Assembly: GCA_944351315.1 (NCBI GenBank)
Contig: CALVPL010000040.1
Location: 1-6,181 of the forward strand
Direction of reading: 5' to 3'
Length of the DNA: 6,181 bases
From: an uncultured Bacilli bacterium
GTDB lineage: Bacteria; Bacillota_I; Bacilli_A; RF39; UBA660
Part shown: positions 1-5,241 of the stretch, one piece after another
Position numbering within the stretch: the stretch's first letter is position 1
Layout: the number at the start of each line of letters is the position of its first letter
The notes under the pieces: model-generated
The model's input: only the letters and a program-made list of their open reading frames with translations
What the model was told of the DNA's origin: nothing
Database searches by the model: none
Translations under genes and position numbers: made by a program

Positions 1-2
1 TA

Positions 3-182
3 CTTATGAATTTAGATTTGATGAATAGTGGATATAATCCTGTAATTATAAAAAAAGAAGATAGATTAAAATATTATGAAGTATTAGATAAAGCACATAC
101 AACTGGTAATTATACTGATTTTGTTAAGCTAGTTACTAAGTTAGAAGTTGAAATGTTGAAGAAATATTTAGAATTATTGTAG
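3..182 (+). CDS. C-terminal end of a Fic/DOC-family protein (5' partial)
   Basis: This is the last 59 codons of a gene whose start lies outside the window; the frame is open to the left edge and ends at TAG 180-182. The peptide begins LMNLDLMNSGYNP and continues with a KEDRLKYYEVLDKAHTTGNY segment. This matches the region that normally follows the HPFxxGNGRxxR active-site loop in Fic proteins: the LMN.xLM.xGYPP helix and the DRxxYYxAL..A...GDY helix. Fic proteins usually transfer AMP (or another phosphate-containing group) from a nucleotide onto a target protein hydroxyl, as toxins, regulators or effectors. The catalytic loop would lie only a few codons upstream, so activity cannot be judged here. 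The family call rests on recognising the tail; the target and any antitoxin partner are unknown. Confidence 0.8.
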   Translation, partial: LMNLDLMNSGYNPVIIKKEDRLKYYEVLDKAHTTGNYTDFVKLVTKLEVEMLKKYLELL

Positions 183-195
183 TAATGGTGATAAA

Positions 196-321
196 ATGAA
201 GAAAATACAATTAATAACATACAATCCAGTAGAGTTTGCAGATTATAATAAAAAAATTGAAATAAATGATTTCAATAAGTTAAAATCGTTGGATAATTAT
301 AGCTTATTTACAGCACAGTAA
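196..321 (+). pseudogene. 41-aa ORF, probable truncated 5' end of an unknown gene
   Basis: A 41-codon frame starting MKKIQLITYNPVEFADYNKK and ending ...LDNYSLFTAQ, stop TAA 319-321. It lies 13 nt after the Fic stop, with a GGTGAT-like ribosome binding site at 187-192, so it was probably co-transcribed with the Fic gene. I do not recognise the family. The peptide reads like the beginning of a larger soluble protein rather than a complete small protein. Its last codons overlap, in a different frame, the start of a coding remnant of an unrelated surface protein. The simplest reading is that the original gene was cut near position 300 and the remaining residues (about SLFTAQ) are accidental read-through. 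The alternative is a genuine small protein, perhaps a partner of the Fic protein; I rate that lower. Confidence 0.5.
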
Positions 322-922
322 ATATGGCTCAAGTACGAGTGTTAGAATCAATAATAATTCAAATAATATGACTGGATATCAAGCAAATAATGAACCGACT
401 TGTGGATATACAAATACGAATGAGGAATGTAACAAATACTGTGATGATGGTACTTGCAATACAGCATATCCTAATAGTGTTCTTGCAAGTACTACCAACA
501 ATATAAGTGGTATTTTTGATATGAGTGGTGGAGCTATTGACTATGTTATGGGATTGATGAAAGATAAAGAAGGAAAAATTTTGATTGGTTTAGAAAGTAC
601 TAAGCATAGTAATTTTAATGGTATTTTAAGTTGTCCTACTTGTAATGAAAATAATTCTGGAATTACAGAAATTACTAATGGAGTAGATTTGCCAGATCAA
701 AAATATGGTCTTGTTTCTAGAAATACTTCGGATCAATCTACTTATCTTGCTTCTTCTTGGTTCGATTCAGGTATTGATAATTTGGATCAAACGCATTTAT
801 TTTATGCTAGAGGAGGTCCATATCACGATGGAAAACAAGTTGGTATTTTTGCTTCTCAAACTGCTTATGGACAAGCTTTATCTGGTTGGAGTTTTCGAAT
901 AATTTTAACTCCTACAAAATAA
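284..922 (+). pseudogene. Headless C-terminal fragment of an FGE-like/pilin-associated surface protein
   Basis: An open frame running from just after a stop at 281-283 to TAA 920-922. The first ATG (368, within NNNSNNMTGYQ) has no ribosome binding site, and protein-like sequence extends upstream of it (AYLQHSKYGSSTSVRINNN, from about 302), so the ORF lacks its true start. Visible features are a Cys-rich stretch (PTCGYTNTNEECNKYC, then DDGTC), a motif GIFDMSGGAIDYVMG at about 509-553 that resembles the NxxGlyDMsGNvwEW motif of formylglycine-generating-enzyme (sulfatase-modifying factor) domains in degenerate form, a CPTC pair, and the ending SFRIILTPTK typical of such domains. From memory, large secreted proteins of gut Firmicutes, often with prepilin-type N-termini, end in similar domains with an A/EYLxxSxYG...IYDMSGGAxEYVMG pattern. 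The C-terminus looks intact and has no internal stop, so truncation is at the 5' side only and probably recent. No promoter or start was seen. Confidence 0.6.
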
Positions 923-971
923 AAAAGAATTTACTTGATTAGTGTATTTACTAATTCAGTAAATTCTTTTT
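922..971. terminator. Bidirectional AT-rich hairpin terminator between convergent genes
   Basis: A perfect 14-bp inverted repeat, AAAAAGAATTTACT (922-935) and AGTAAATTCTTTTT (958-971). It encloses a second small stem, TTAGT (939-943) with ACTAA (950-954). The T-rich run after the right arm serves the plus strand, and the A6 tract at 921-926 becomes U6 for the minus strand. It lies right after the stop of the plus-strand remnant and includes the last codons and stop of the minus-strand phosphomutase. The stem is weak in GC, so efficiency is uncertain. Confidence 0.6.
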
Positions 972-2289
972 GTTTTTCTTCTAGTTCTTCTTTTGTTGTT
1001 GCTTCAAATCGTAAAGTTAAATTCGGTCCGGTATTGCTCGCTCTTACTAAAACCCAGGAATTTGGAAAGTTTACACGAACTCCATCAATATCTATAAAAG
1101 AGTAATTTTTTTCTTTTACATAATTTTTTACTTTATCTACTATAGAAAATTTTACTTCATTTGGACAAGATATTTTTATTTCTGGAGTAGAAATATATGG
1201 AGTAACTCCTTCTAATAATTCACTGAATGTTTTTTCAGTTTTAGAAAGTATTTCTATAAATCTTAAGCCAGCATAAATGGCACTGCAAATCTCTGGACCA
1301 CGATCGTTAAAGAAAATATGTCCGGATAATTCTCCGCCTAATGGAATATTGTTTTCTTTAGTATTTGCTTCTGTAAAACTTGTTCCAGTTCGGCTCATGA
1401 ATACGTTGCCGCCTAACTTTTCAATTTCATCAATTAAACTTTTTGAACATTTGACATCACATAAGAAAGTTTTGTTTTTTACTTTATTAATTAAATCTCT
1501 AACTGCAATAATTAAATATTGATCGGCCATGACAAATTTTCCTTGTTCATCAATAATTCCTAAACGATCCCCATCGCCATCGAAGGCAATTCCTATGTCG
1601 GCATGAACTTCTAAGACTTTTTGTTTTAACATGGACATATTTTCTTCAACGGCTGGATCTGGGTGATGGTTTGGAAATGTTCCGTCATTTTCATCACAGA
1701 TATAGTAAGCTTCAATATTTGGAAAAAGTTCTACAGCACTTTTAATAATGGTTGTCGTAACCCCATTTCCTGGATCAAATACTACTTTGACTTTTTTAGA
1801 ACCCATAAAAATATTTTCTTTTAAATAAGTTAAGTATTCTTCTTTTATTTTTCGTTGTTCATATAGTCCGTTGCCATCTAAAAATTCTTCTTTTAAAGTA
1901 AACTCTTTGAAATCTTCAATCATTTTTCCTCTGGCGTTTGCTAGAGGATCAAAAGAAAATTTAAAACCATTGTCATCTTTAGGATTATGACTTGCCGTAA
2001 CCATGATCCCATATGTATTGTTTAGATATCTTGTGTAGTAGTGCATAGGAGTTGTAATTTCGCCATAATCGATTACATTGATTCCTGAGTCTAGTAAACC
2101 TGATTTTAGAGCAGCAGCAATATTTAAGGAAGACAAACGATTGTCTCTTCCGATTACACATTTATTTTTTTCATAATATTTTTTTAAGTAGCTTCCATAG
2201 CTTTTACCAATTGTATAAGCTAGTTTTTCATTTATCTCTTCTGGATAACGGCCACGAATATCGTATGCTTTAAAAATTGATTCATTCAT
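931..2289 (-). CDS. manB: Phosphomannomutase/phosphoglucomutase (ManB/AlgC type)
   Basis: A 452-aa cytosolic alpha-D-phosphohexomutase that interconverts mannose-6-P/mannose-1-P and/or glucose-6-P/glucose-1-P through a phosphoserine and a bis-phosphorylated intermediate. It feeds sugar-nucleotide supply for cell-surface polysaccharide or glycan. All four active-site loops are present: TASHNPKDDNGFK with catalytic Ser100, the Mg-binding DGDGDR (237-242), the sugar-specificity loop GGELSGH (318-324) and the phosphate-binding RASNTGPNLTLRFEA (416-430). The N-terminus, SIFKAYDIRG, is typical of the CpsG/ManB-AlgC branch, whose members are about 455-463 aa, so the protein is full length. The start is ATG with AGAGGTGA 7 nt upstream. 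Sequence alone does not settle mannose versus glucose preference; the GE(L/M)SGH loop fits the dual-specificity branch. It is monocistronic here, with no neighbouring sugar-nucleotide genes. A weak -10-like TATACT lies at 2310-2315 on this strand. Confidence 0.93.
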   Translation of the reverse strand: MNESIFKAYDIRGRYPEEINEKLAYTIGKSYGSYLKKYYEKNKCVIGRDNRLSSLNIAAALKSGLLDSGINVIDYGEITTPMHYYTRYLNNTYGIMVTASHNPKDDNGFKFSFDPLANARGKMIEDFKEFTLKEEFLDGNGLYEQRKIKEEYLTYLKENIFMGSKKVKVVFDPGNGVTTTIIKSAVELFPNIEAYYICDENDGTFPNHHPDPAVEENMSMLKQKVLEVHADIGIAFDGDGDRLGIIDEQGKFVMADQYLIIAVRDLINKVKNKTFLCDVKCSKSLIDEIEKLGGNVFMSRTGTSFTEANTKENNIPLGGELSGHIFFNDRGPEICSAIYAGLRFIEILSKTEKTFSELLEGVTPYISTPEIKISCPNEVKFSIVDKVKNYVKEKNYSFIDIDGVRVNFPNSWVLVRASNTGPNLTLRFEATTKEELEEKQKEFTELVNTLIK

Positions 2290-2296
2290 TTTTCGT

Positions 2297-2304
2297 TCAC
2301 CTCT
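2297..2304 (-). promoter_or_regulatory. Ribosome binding site of the phosphomutase gene
   Basis: AGAGGTGA on the minus strand, 7 nt before the ATG at 2287-2289. It is strong and fixes the start codon. Confidence 0.8.
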
Positions 2305-2374
2305 ATTTTAGTATATTCATTTTAACAAAAATTTAGAAAAAAGTCCATAATGTGTAAATAAGAGAGAGAATATA

Positions 2375-2409
2375 TTGACAGTTATTTTAAAATATTTTAC
2401 CTTTTTAAT
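2375..2409 (+). promoter_or_regulatory. Possible promoter of the membrane-protein operon
   Basis: A perfect -35 hexamer TTGACA (2375-2380) stands in the 131-nt divergent intergenic region. No good -10 sits at the normal distance: 17 nt downstream reads TACCTT, and TTTAAT (2404-2409) is 23 nt away and abuts the ribosome binding site. Either the match is chance or the promoter is non-canonical. Confidence 0.25.
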
Positions 2410-2415
2410 AGGTGA
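2410..2415 (+). promoter_or_regulatory. Ribosome binding site deciding the start at 2421
   Basis: AGGTGA lies 5 nt before the ATG at 2421. The in-frame GTG at 2412 falls inside this Shine-Dalgarno sequence and so cannot reasonably be the start. Confidence 0.75.
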
Positions 2416-2420
2416 ATAGT

Positions 2421-3029
2421 ATGGAAGAAAAAGAAATTGATATTATGTCTAGAAATTGGTCTAGAAATACTTCAAATAAAGTAGTGAAAGAGAAAACAAA
2501 AAAGGTCAGCAAGAATAGAGTTCAAAAAATAATAAAAAAATATACTTTCGTTGGTGCTTTTGCGATTGTTTTAGGAATGAATGCTAAAAATGCTATTGAT
2601 GATATTCAAATGAATATCGCGGTGGAAGAAGCTTTTGAACCTATTGAACAAGCTGCCCAACAAATTGTATCTAGTAATGCTTCTATTGCTTTTAAAGGAC
2701 CTAATCAACCTCAGTCGCAGTATGATCATTTAGAAATTGCTCAAGATATAAGAGCTTTTACAGAGCAATATGGCGAGTTAAAGGGAGATGCATTATTAGC
2801 TGCAGTAATTGATCGAACAGTGGATACTGCTTATCAAAATGATGATCGAATTGTTGCCGCTTTAAACCGTACAAATGGAGAACCGACTACAGTTGCCGAT
2901 TATGTTCATGCTCGTGGGTATGAAAATGAAAAAGAATATTTAGAGGCAATGAAACAAGAAATTTATGATGAATTACAAAAAGATGAAGTTCGAGAAAAAT
3001 ATGATTCGTTAGGAGGAATGCATAGATGA
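2421..3029 (+). CDS. Unknown single-pass membrane protein (202 aa)
   Basis: I do not recognise the family. The start is ATG 2421 with AGGTGA upstream; a frame-extending GTG at 2412 would only add MNS and lies within that site. The N-terminal ~40 residues are Lys/Arg-rich (KEKTKKVSKNRVQKIIKK) and end at a short hydrophobic segment YTFVGAFAIVLGM (41-53). This pattern suggests a cytosolic tail and a signal anchor, with the remaining ~145 residues outside the membrane (or in the forespore/mother-cell intermembrane space if sporulation-linked). The external part is polar and mostly helical by eye, has no Cys and shows no enzymatic motif; residues 110-150 and 165-195 look like amphipathic helices. 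The stop overlaps the next start (ATGA), so the two are translationally coupled. Proximity to spoVID/ysxE-like genes hints at a sporulation or envelope role, but a terminator separates the two pairs, so this is only a guess. Confidence 0.75.
   Translation: MEEKEIDIMSRNWSRNTSNKVVKEKTKKVSKNRVQKIIKKYTFVGAFAIVLGMNAKNAIDDIQMNIAVEEAFEPIEQAAQQIVSSNASIAFKGPNQPQSQYDHLEIAQDIRAFTEQYGELKGDALLAAVIDRTVDTAYQNDDRIVAALNRTNGEPTTVADYVHARGYENEKEYLEAMKQEIYDELQKDEVREKYDSLGGMHR
3011..3016 (+). promoter_or_regulatory. AGGAGG ribosome binding site inside the upstream gene
   Basis: A perfect AGGAGG within the last codons of the membrane-protein gene, 9 nt before ATG 3026. It supports the ATGA-coupled start of the 85-aa gene. 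A second in-frame ATG at 3044, with GAGG at 3035-3038, is also possible. Confidence 0.7.
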
Positions 3030-3283
3030 ATGATGAGGTTACGATGAATGAAATCACTTTAGATAACGGAGAAAATTATTTAGTTTTAGATAAAATTTCT
3101 TCTGCTAAAGCAACCTATGTTTATTTAGCTAAAGAAGAAAACGATGATATTTTGTTGCGAAAAAGAAATGTTGTGGATGGCACAGCGGTTTTAGATCAAC
3201 TTGATGATTTACAAGAAATTCGATTTGCTTTTTCCTTGTTTTTTCGAAAACATCCAGAACTTTTAGAAGAATCACTTTCATAG
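3026..3283 (+). CDS. Small cytosolic protein, DUF1292-like (85 aa)
   Basis: Acidic 85-aa protein without signal or membrane segment. The pattern is a short beta-rich N-terminal half (EITLDNGENYLVLDKI, then ATYVYLAKEENDDILLRKRNV) and a C-terminal helix (DDLQEIRFAFSLFFRKHPEL). This 'describe-a-value then acidic/hydrophobic helix' layout resembles small DUF1292-type proteins of Firmicutes (YrzB-like), whose function is unknown; the match is by impression and weak. The start overlaps the preceding stop by 4 nt (ATGA) and has AGGAGG upstream. A start at Met7 (3044, with its own GAGG) would give 79 aa and cannot be excluded. The gene ends inside a hairpin terminator, so it is the last gene of a two-gene unit with the membrane protein; the tight coupling suggests a shared task. 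Confidence 0.75.
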   Translation: MNDEVTMNEITLDNGENYLVLDKISSAKATYVYLAKEENDDILLRKRNVVDGTAVLDQLDDLQEIRFAFSLFFRKHPELLEESLS

Positions 3284-3294
3284 TGATTTTTTTT
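3267..3294 (+). terminator. Intrinsic terminator after the 85-aa gene
   Basis: The stem AATCACT (3270-3276) pairs with AGTGATT (3282-3288) around loop TTCAT and can extend to 3267/3291. A run of eight T (3287-3294) follows. The stop codon TAG (3281-3283) lies in the loop and right arm. It separates the membrane-protein pair from the SpoVID-like gene. Confidence 0.75.
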
Positions 3295-3318
3295 CTTCTC
3301 AAAACATATTCTTTTTTA

Positions 3319-3324
3319 GAGAGG
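3319..3324 (+). promoter_or_regulatory. Ribosome binding site of the SpoVID-like gene
   Basis: GAGAGG, 8 nt before ATG 3333. Only about 40 nt separate the preceding terminator from this start, so any dedicated promoter must be within 3290-3320. Confidence 0.7.
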
Positions 3325-3332
3325 ATGATTGA

Positions 3333-4088
3333 ATGAAAAGTGTAATACCTTTTACTAAGGAATTAGATTTTAAAACTAAAGTGCGTGAAATTACAAGTAT
3401 ATCGTTAGAAAGAGATTTTGAGGTAGAGGAAGGTAGCATTAACGGAAATTTATTTGTTTCGGGGGAATATAAAAGTCATGAAGTAAGTGTAAATGTTTTG
3501 CCTTTTTCTTTTAAAATACCTTTTACTATTGAAATTCCCGATCATTTAGATAAGGATTCGATTACTATTGAAATTAGTGATTTTGCTTATGATATGGTGG
3601 AAGATAGTAAGATTAAAGTGAATATTGAATTAGAACTAGAAGGAGAAGAACAAGAAGGGGTGGAAGAAGAAATAGAAGAAGAAAAACCAGAGGTAGATTC
3701 TGAAGAAATTTTAAAAATGTTAGAAGAAGCCAAAGAAAAAGAAGATTCTTCTTTTGATGAAGAACGAAATCATGAAGAGGAAGAAGAAAAGATTGAAGAA
3801 GAGCAGGAAGAAGAAAAGACTGAAGAAGAGTCAGAAGAAAAAGATAGTGCAATTGCTAAAGAAGATGTAAGAGATCAAAATTTAAAGGAAAGTGAAGAAA
3901 TGATTATAGCAAATACTCAAACCGAAGAAGAATATACTACATATCATATTCATATGATTAAAGAAGGAGAAACTGTTGAAACTATTTGTACGATGTATAA
4001 TTCCAATTTGGCTTTATTAGGTGAGTACAATGATTTGACGAATATTACACCTGGTGAAAAATTAATTATACCAAGCGATAATGAATAG
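3333..4088 (+). CDS. spoVID: SpoVID-like spore coat morphogenetic protein (SPOCS-like + LysM)
   Basis: A 251-aa protein without signal peptide, as expected for a coat protein made in the mother-cell cytosol. Residues 1-103 form a beta-rich domain (FTKELDFKTKVREITSISLE, then GNLFVSGEYKSHEVS and FSFKIPFTIEIPD) like the SPOCS domain at the start of B. subtilis SpoVID. Residues ~101-200 are an extremely Glu-rich linker. Residues ~203-247 are a LysM domain (YHIHMIKEGETVETICTMYN ... LGEYNDLTNITPGEKLIIP). SpoVID guides coat encasement of the developing spore together with SpoIVA, and its LysM is known to sense cell-wall precursor. The protein is about half the length of B. subtilis SpoVID (575 aa), mostly through a shorter linker. 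The call is strengthened by the directly overlapping ysxE-like gene, the same neighbour as in B. subtilis. Alternative: another SPOCS/LysM coat protein such as a SafA analogue. Confidence 0.75.
   Translation: MKSVIPFTKELDFKTKVREITSISLERDFEVEEGSINGNLFVSGEYKSHEVSVNVLPFSFKIPFTIEIPDHLDKDSITIEISDFAYDMVEDSKIKVNIELELEGEEQEGVEEEIEEEKPEVDSEEILKMLEEAKEKEDSSFDEERNHEEEEEKIEEEQEEEKTEEESEEKDSAIAKEDVRDQNLKESEEMIIANTQTEEEYTTYHIHMIKEGETVETICTMYNSNLALLGEYNDLTNITPGEKLIIPSDNE
3630..3848 (+). repeat. GAA/GAG-rich purine tract coding the acidic linker
   Basis: About 220 nt of nearly all-purine coding strand made of GAA/GAG/AAA/AAG codons (residues ~100-172 of the SpoVID-like protein), for example four to six successive GAA codons in several places. 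It is low-complexity and slippage-prone, and creates a long open frame on the opposite strand (3613-3852) that is an artefact. Confidence 0.6.
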
Positions 4089-4977
4089 TCGAAGTATCTC
4101 GGTTGTTAAAGAATTATATAAACCTTATAAATATACGATTTCTGGTAAAGCTCATATTTTGGAATCTACCAGTGGGCGGATTGTTGTCAAAGAAAAAGAA
4201 AAAGATATAAGAAATCTTTATCAATATTTGCAAAGTCGTGGTTTTCATTATTTTGCTCCATTGATTGATGATTCAAGAGAAGGAATCAATATTTTTCAAT
4301 ATGTTGAAGATACCCCAATGCCTACCGAGCAACGAGCCATGGATTTTATGAAAACGGTTGCTTTATTGCATCAAAAAACCACTTATTTTAAAGATGTTAC
4401 AGAGGATGATTTTAAACAAATTTATGATACGGTTTTTTCCCAGATAGAGTATTTAAAATATTTTTATAATAATTTGTATCAAGAATATTTTCAAAGTATT
4501 TATCCGGCACCTAGCGAATATTTATTGTTGAGAAATTGTTCGAAAATTTTAGCTGCTTTAGACTTTTCTTCTAATGAGTTAGAAAAATGGTATGCCACGG
4601 TGAAAGACTTACACAAGTACCGTGTTTGTCAGATTCATAATCATTTAAGTTTAGATCATTATCGGAAGTGTCAGGAAGATTGTCTATTAAGCTGGGAGCA
4701 ATCTCGACAAGATAGTCCAGTTTTAGATATTATCAAATTTTATCAAACTTCTTATTTTGATTTGAATTTTGAAGTTTTACTTCAAGAGTATTTGAGAATA
4801 TGTTCTTGGAGTGAAGAAGAAAAAGAATTGTTTTTTTTGGTTATTTCTTTACCTCCTAAATTTGAATTAAAAGGAACGGAATTTGATAAGGTCAAAAAAA
4901 TTCGAGAAGTTTTAGATTATGTTTATAAAACAGAAGTTTTAATAAGGCCATACTATACGGTACAAAAAGAAAAGTAA
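4081..4977 (+). CDS. ysxE: YsxE/CotS-like kinase-fold protein, probable pseudokinase
   Basis: A 298-aa protein resembling the CotS/YsxE spore-coat family with aminoglycoside-phosphotransferase fold. Visible parts are an N-lobe with GRIVVKEKE (Lys37 in the position of the ATP-binding lysine), the hinge-like GINIFQYVED, a helix DFMKTVALLHQKT typical of the family (86-100), then the catalytic-loop region IHNHLSLDHY (185-194) and LLSWEQSRQDSPVLDIIKFY (202-221). Where active enzymes have HxDxxxxN and IDW/DFG, this protein has His188 instead of Asp, His193 instead of Asn, and SWE instead of IDW, so phosphotransfer is unlikely. It probably acts as a structural or adaptor coat protein in the mother cell. 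The ATG lies within the end of the SpoVID-like gene (8-nt overlap) and lacks a nearby Shine-Dalgarno, so translation by coupling or reinitiation is expected. B. subtilis has spoVID-ysxE in the same order. The tail overlaps an antisense small gene. Confidence 0.75.
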   Translation: MNSRSISVVKELYKPYKYTISGKAHILESTSGRIVVKEKEKDIRNLYQYLQSRGFHYFAPLIDDSREGINIFQYVEDTPMPTEQRAMDFMKTVALLHQKTTYFKDVTEDDFKQIYDTVFSQIEYLKYFYNNLYQEYFQSIYPAPSEYLLLRNCSKILAALDFSSNELEKWYATVKDLHKYRVCQIHNHLSLDHYRKCQEDCLLSWEQSRQDSPVLDIIKFYQTSYFDLNFEVLLQEYLRICSWSEEEKELFFLVISLPPKFELKGTEFDKVKKIREVLDYVYKTEVLIRPYYTVQKEK

Positions 4978-5118
4978 AAGACATATTTCAATAAATAAAA
5001 TCAAAACATTAAAGCGAATTGGAAGAATAAATGTGATGATTAATTGATAAAAAATAAGAATTCCTAAAATGAAGATAGCTAGAACTGAAAAAAAGCCATG
5101 AGGACAATTTCTTCTCAT
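4939..5118 (-). CDS. Small two-helix membrane protein (59 aa)
   Basis: A 59-codon gene on the minus strand, ATG 5116-5118 to TAA 4939-4941, beginning MRRNCPHGFFSVLAIFILGI and ending FFLYRIVWPY. It has two hydrophobic segments, about residues 8-31 and 37-54, joined by a short LPIRFN turn. The basic N-terminus (MRRN) suggests both ends lie in the cytosol. AGGTGA stands 6 nt before the ATG, which is strong support for translation. An ATG 8 nt earlier on this strand sits at the ribosome binding site and opens a different, unconvincing frame. The last 39 nt are antisense to the 3' end of the ysxE-like gene, so the two are convergent and overlapping. I do not recognise a family. By position it may be a sporulation membrane peptide, or simply a housekeeping orphan. 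It fills most of the apparent gap between ysxE and the pilin-like gene. Confidence 0.7.
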   Translation of the reverse strand: MRRNCPHGFFSVLAIFILGILIFYQLIITFILPIRFNVLILFIEICLLLFFLYRIVWPY

Positions 5119-5124
5119 GATCCA

Positions 5125-5130
5125 TCACCT
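5125..5130 (-). promoter_or_regulatory. Ribosome binding site of the 59-aa membrane protein
   Basis: AGGTGA on the minus strand, 6 nt before ATG 5116-5118. It is identical to the core of the phosphomutase and 202-aa protein sites, which supports this as a real gene. Confidence 0.7.
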
Positions 5131-5190
5131 ATTTTATTTTATGAAAATGTAATTATTAAAGTGTATATTTTTTATATATGCTTTTTTATT

Positions 5191-5218
5191 TTGAAACCAT
5201 TTTTCTTTAAAATATGTT
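5191..5218 (+). promoter_or_regulatory. Probable promoter of the pilin-like gene
   Basis: TTGAAA (5191-5196), a 16-nt spacer and TATGTT (5213-5218), with a second -10-like TATAGT at 5218-5223. It is vegetative-type and places the transcript start about 15-20 nt before the ATG. It lies in the AT-rich divergent region 5131-5241 shared with the minus-strand small gene, for which I saw no convincing promoter. Confidence 0.4.
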
Positions 5219-5229
5219 ATAGTATATAT

Positions 5230-5234
5230 GAGGA
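5230..5234 (+). promoter_or_regulatory. Ribosome binding site of the pilin-like gene
   Basis: GAGGA, 7 nt before ATG 5242. Confidence 0.65.
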
Positions 5235-5241
5235 TAAGATT

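Noticed and set aside
705..902. 65-aa plus-strand ORF
   Set aside because: Out-of-frame shadow of the 284-922 remnant, with low-complexity Leu/Ile composition and no Shine-Dalgarno.
368..922. A complete 184-aa gene starting at ATG 368
   Set aside because: There is no ribosome binding site before 368, and recognisable protein sequence in the same frame extends upstream to about 302, so this ATG is internal; treated as a headless remnant.
1277..1522. 81-aa plus-strand ORF
   Set aside because: Lies antisense inside the well-supported phosphomutase gene; no ribosome binding site or family signature.
2310..2315. TATACT (minus strand) as the -10 of the phosphomutase promoter
   Set aside because: The -35 region 17-18 nt upstream matches TTGACA at only about three positions; mentioned in the gene entry but not annotated as a promoter.
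2412..2420. GTG start at 2412 for the membrane protein
   Set aside because: The GTG is part of the AGGTGA ribosome binding site for ATG 2421.
3305..3312. CATATTCT as a mother-cell (SigE-type) -10 box before the SpoVID-like gene
   Set aside because: It partly resembles CATACAnT and the position is sensible, but no matching -35 was found at the usual 14-16 nt spacing; too weak to annotate in such AT-rich DNA.
3613..3852. 79-aa minus-strand Leu/Phe-rich ORF that looks like a membrane protein
   Set aside because: It is the complement of the GAA/GAG tract (read as CTT/TTC), an artefact of the acidic linker.
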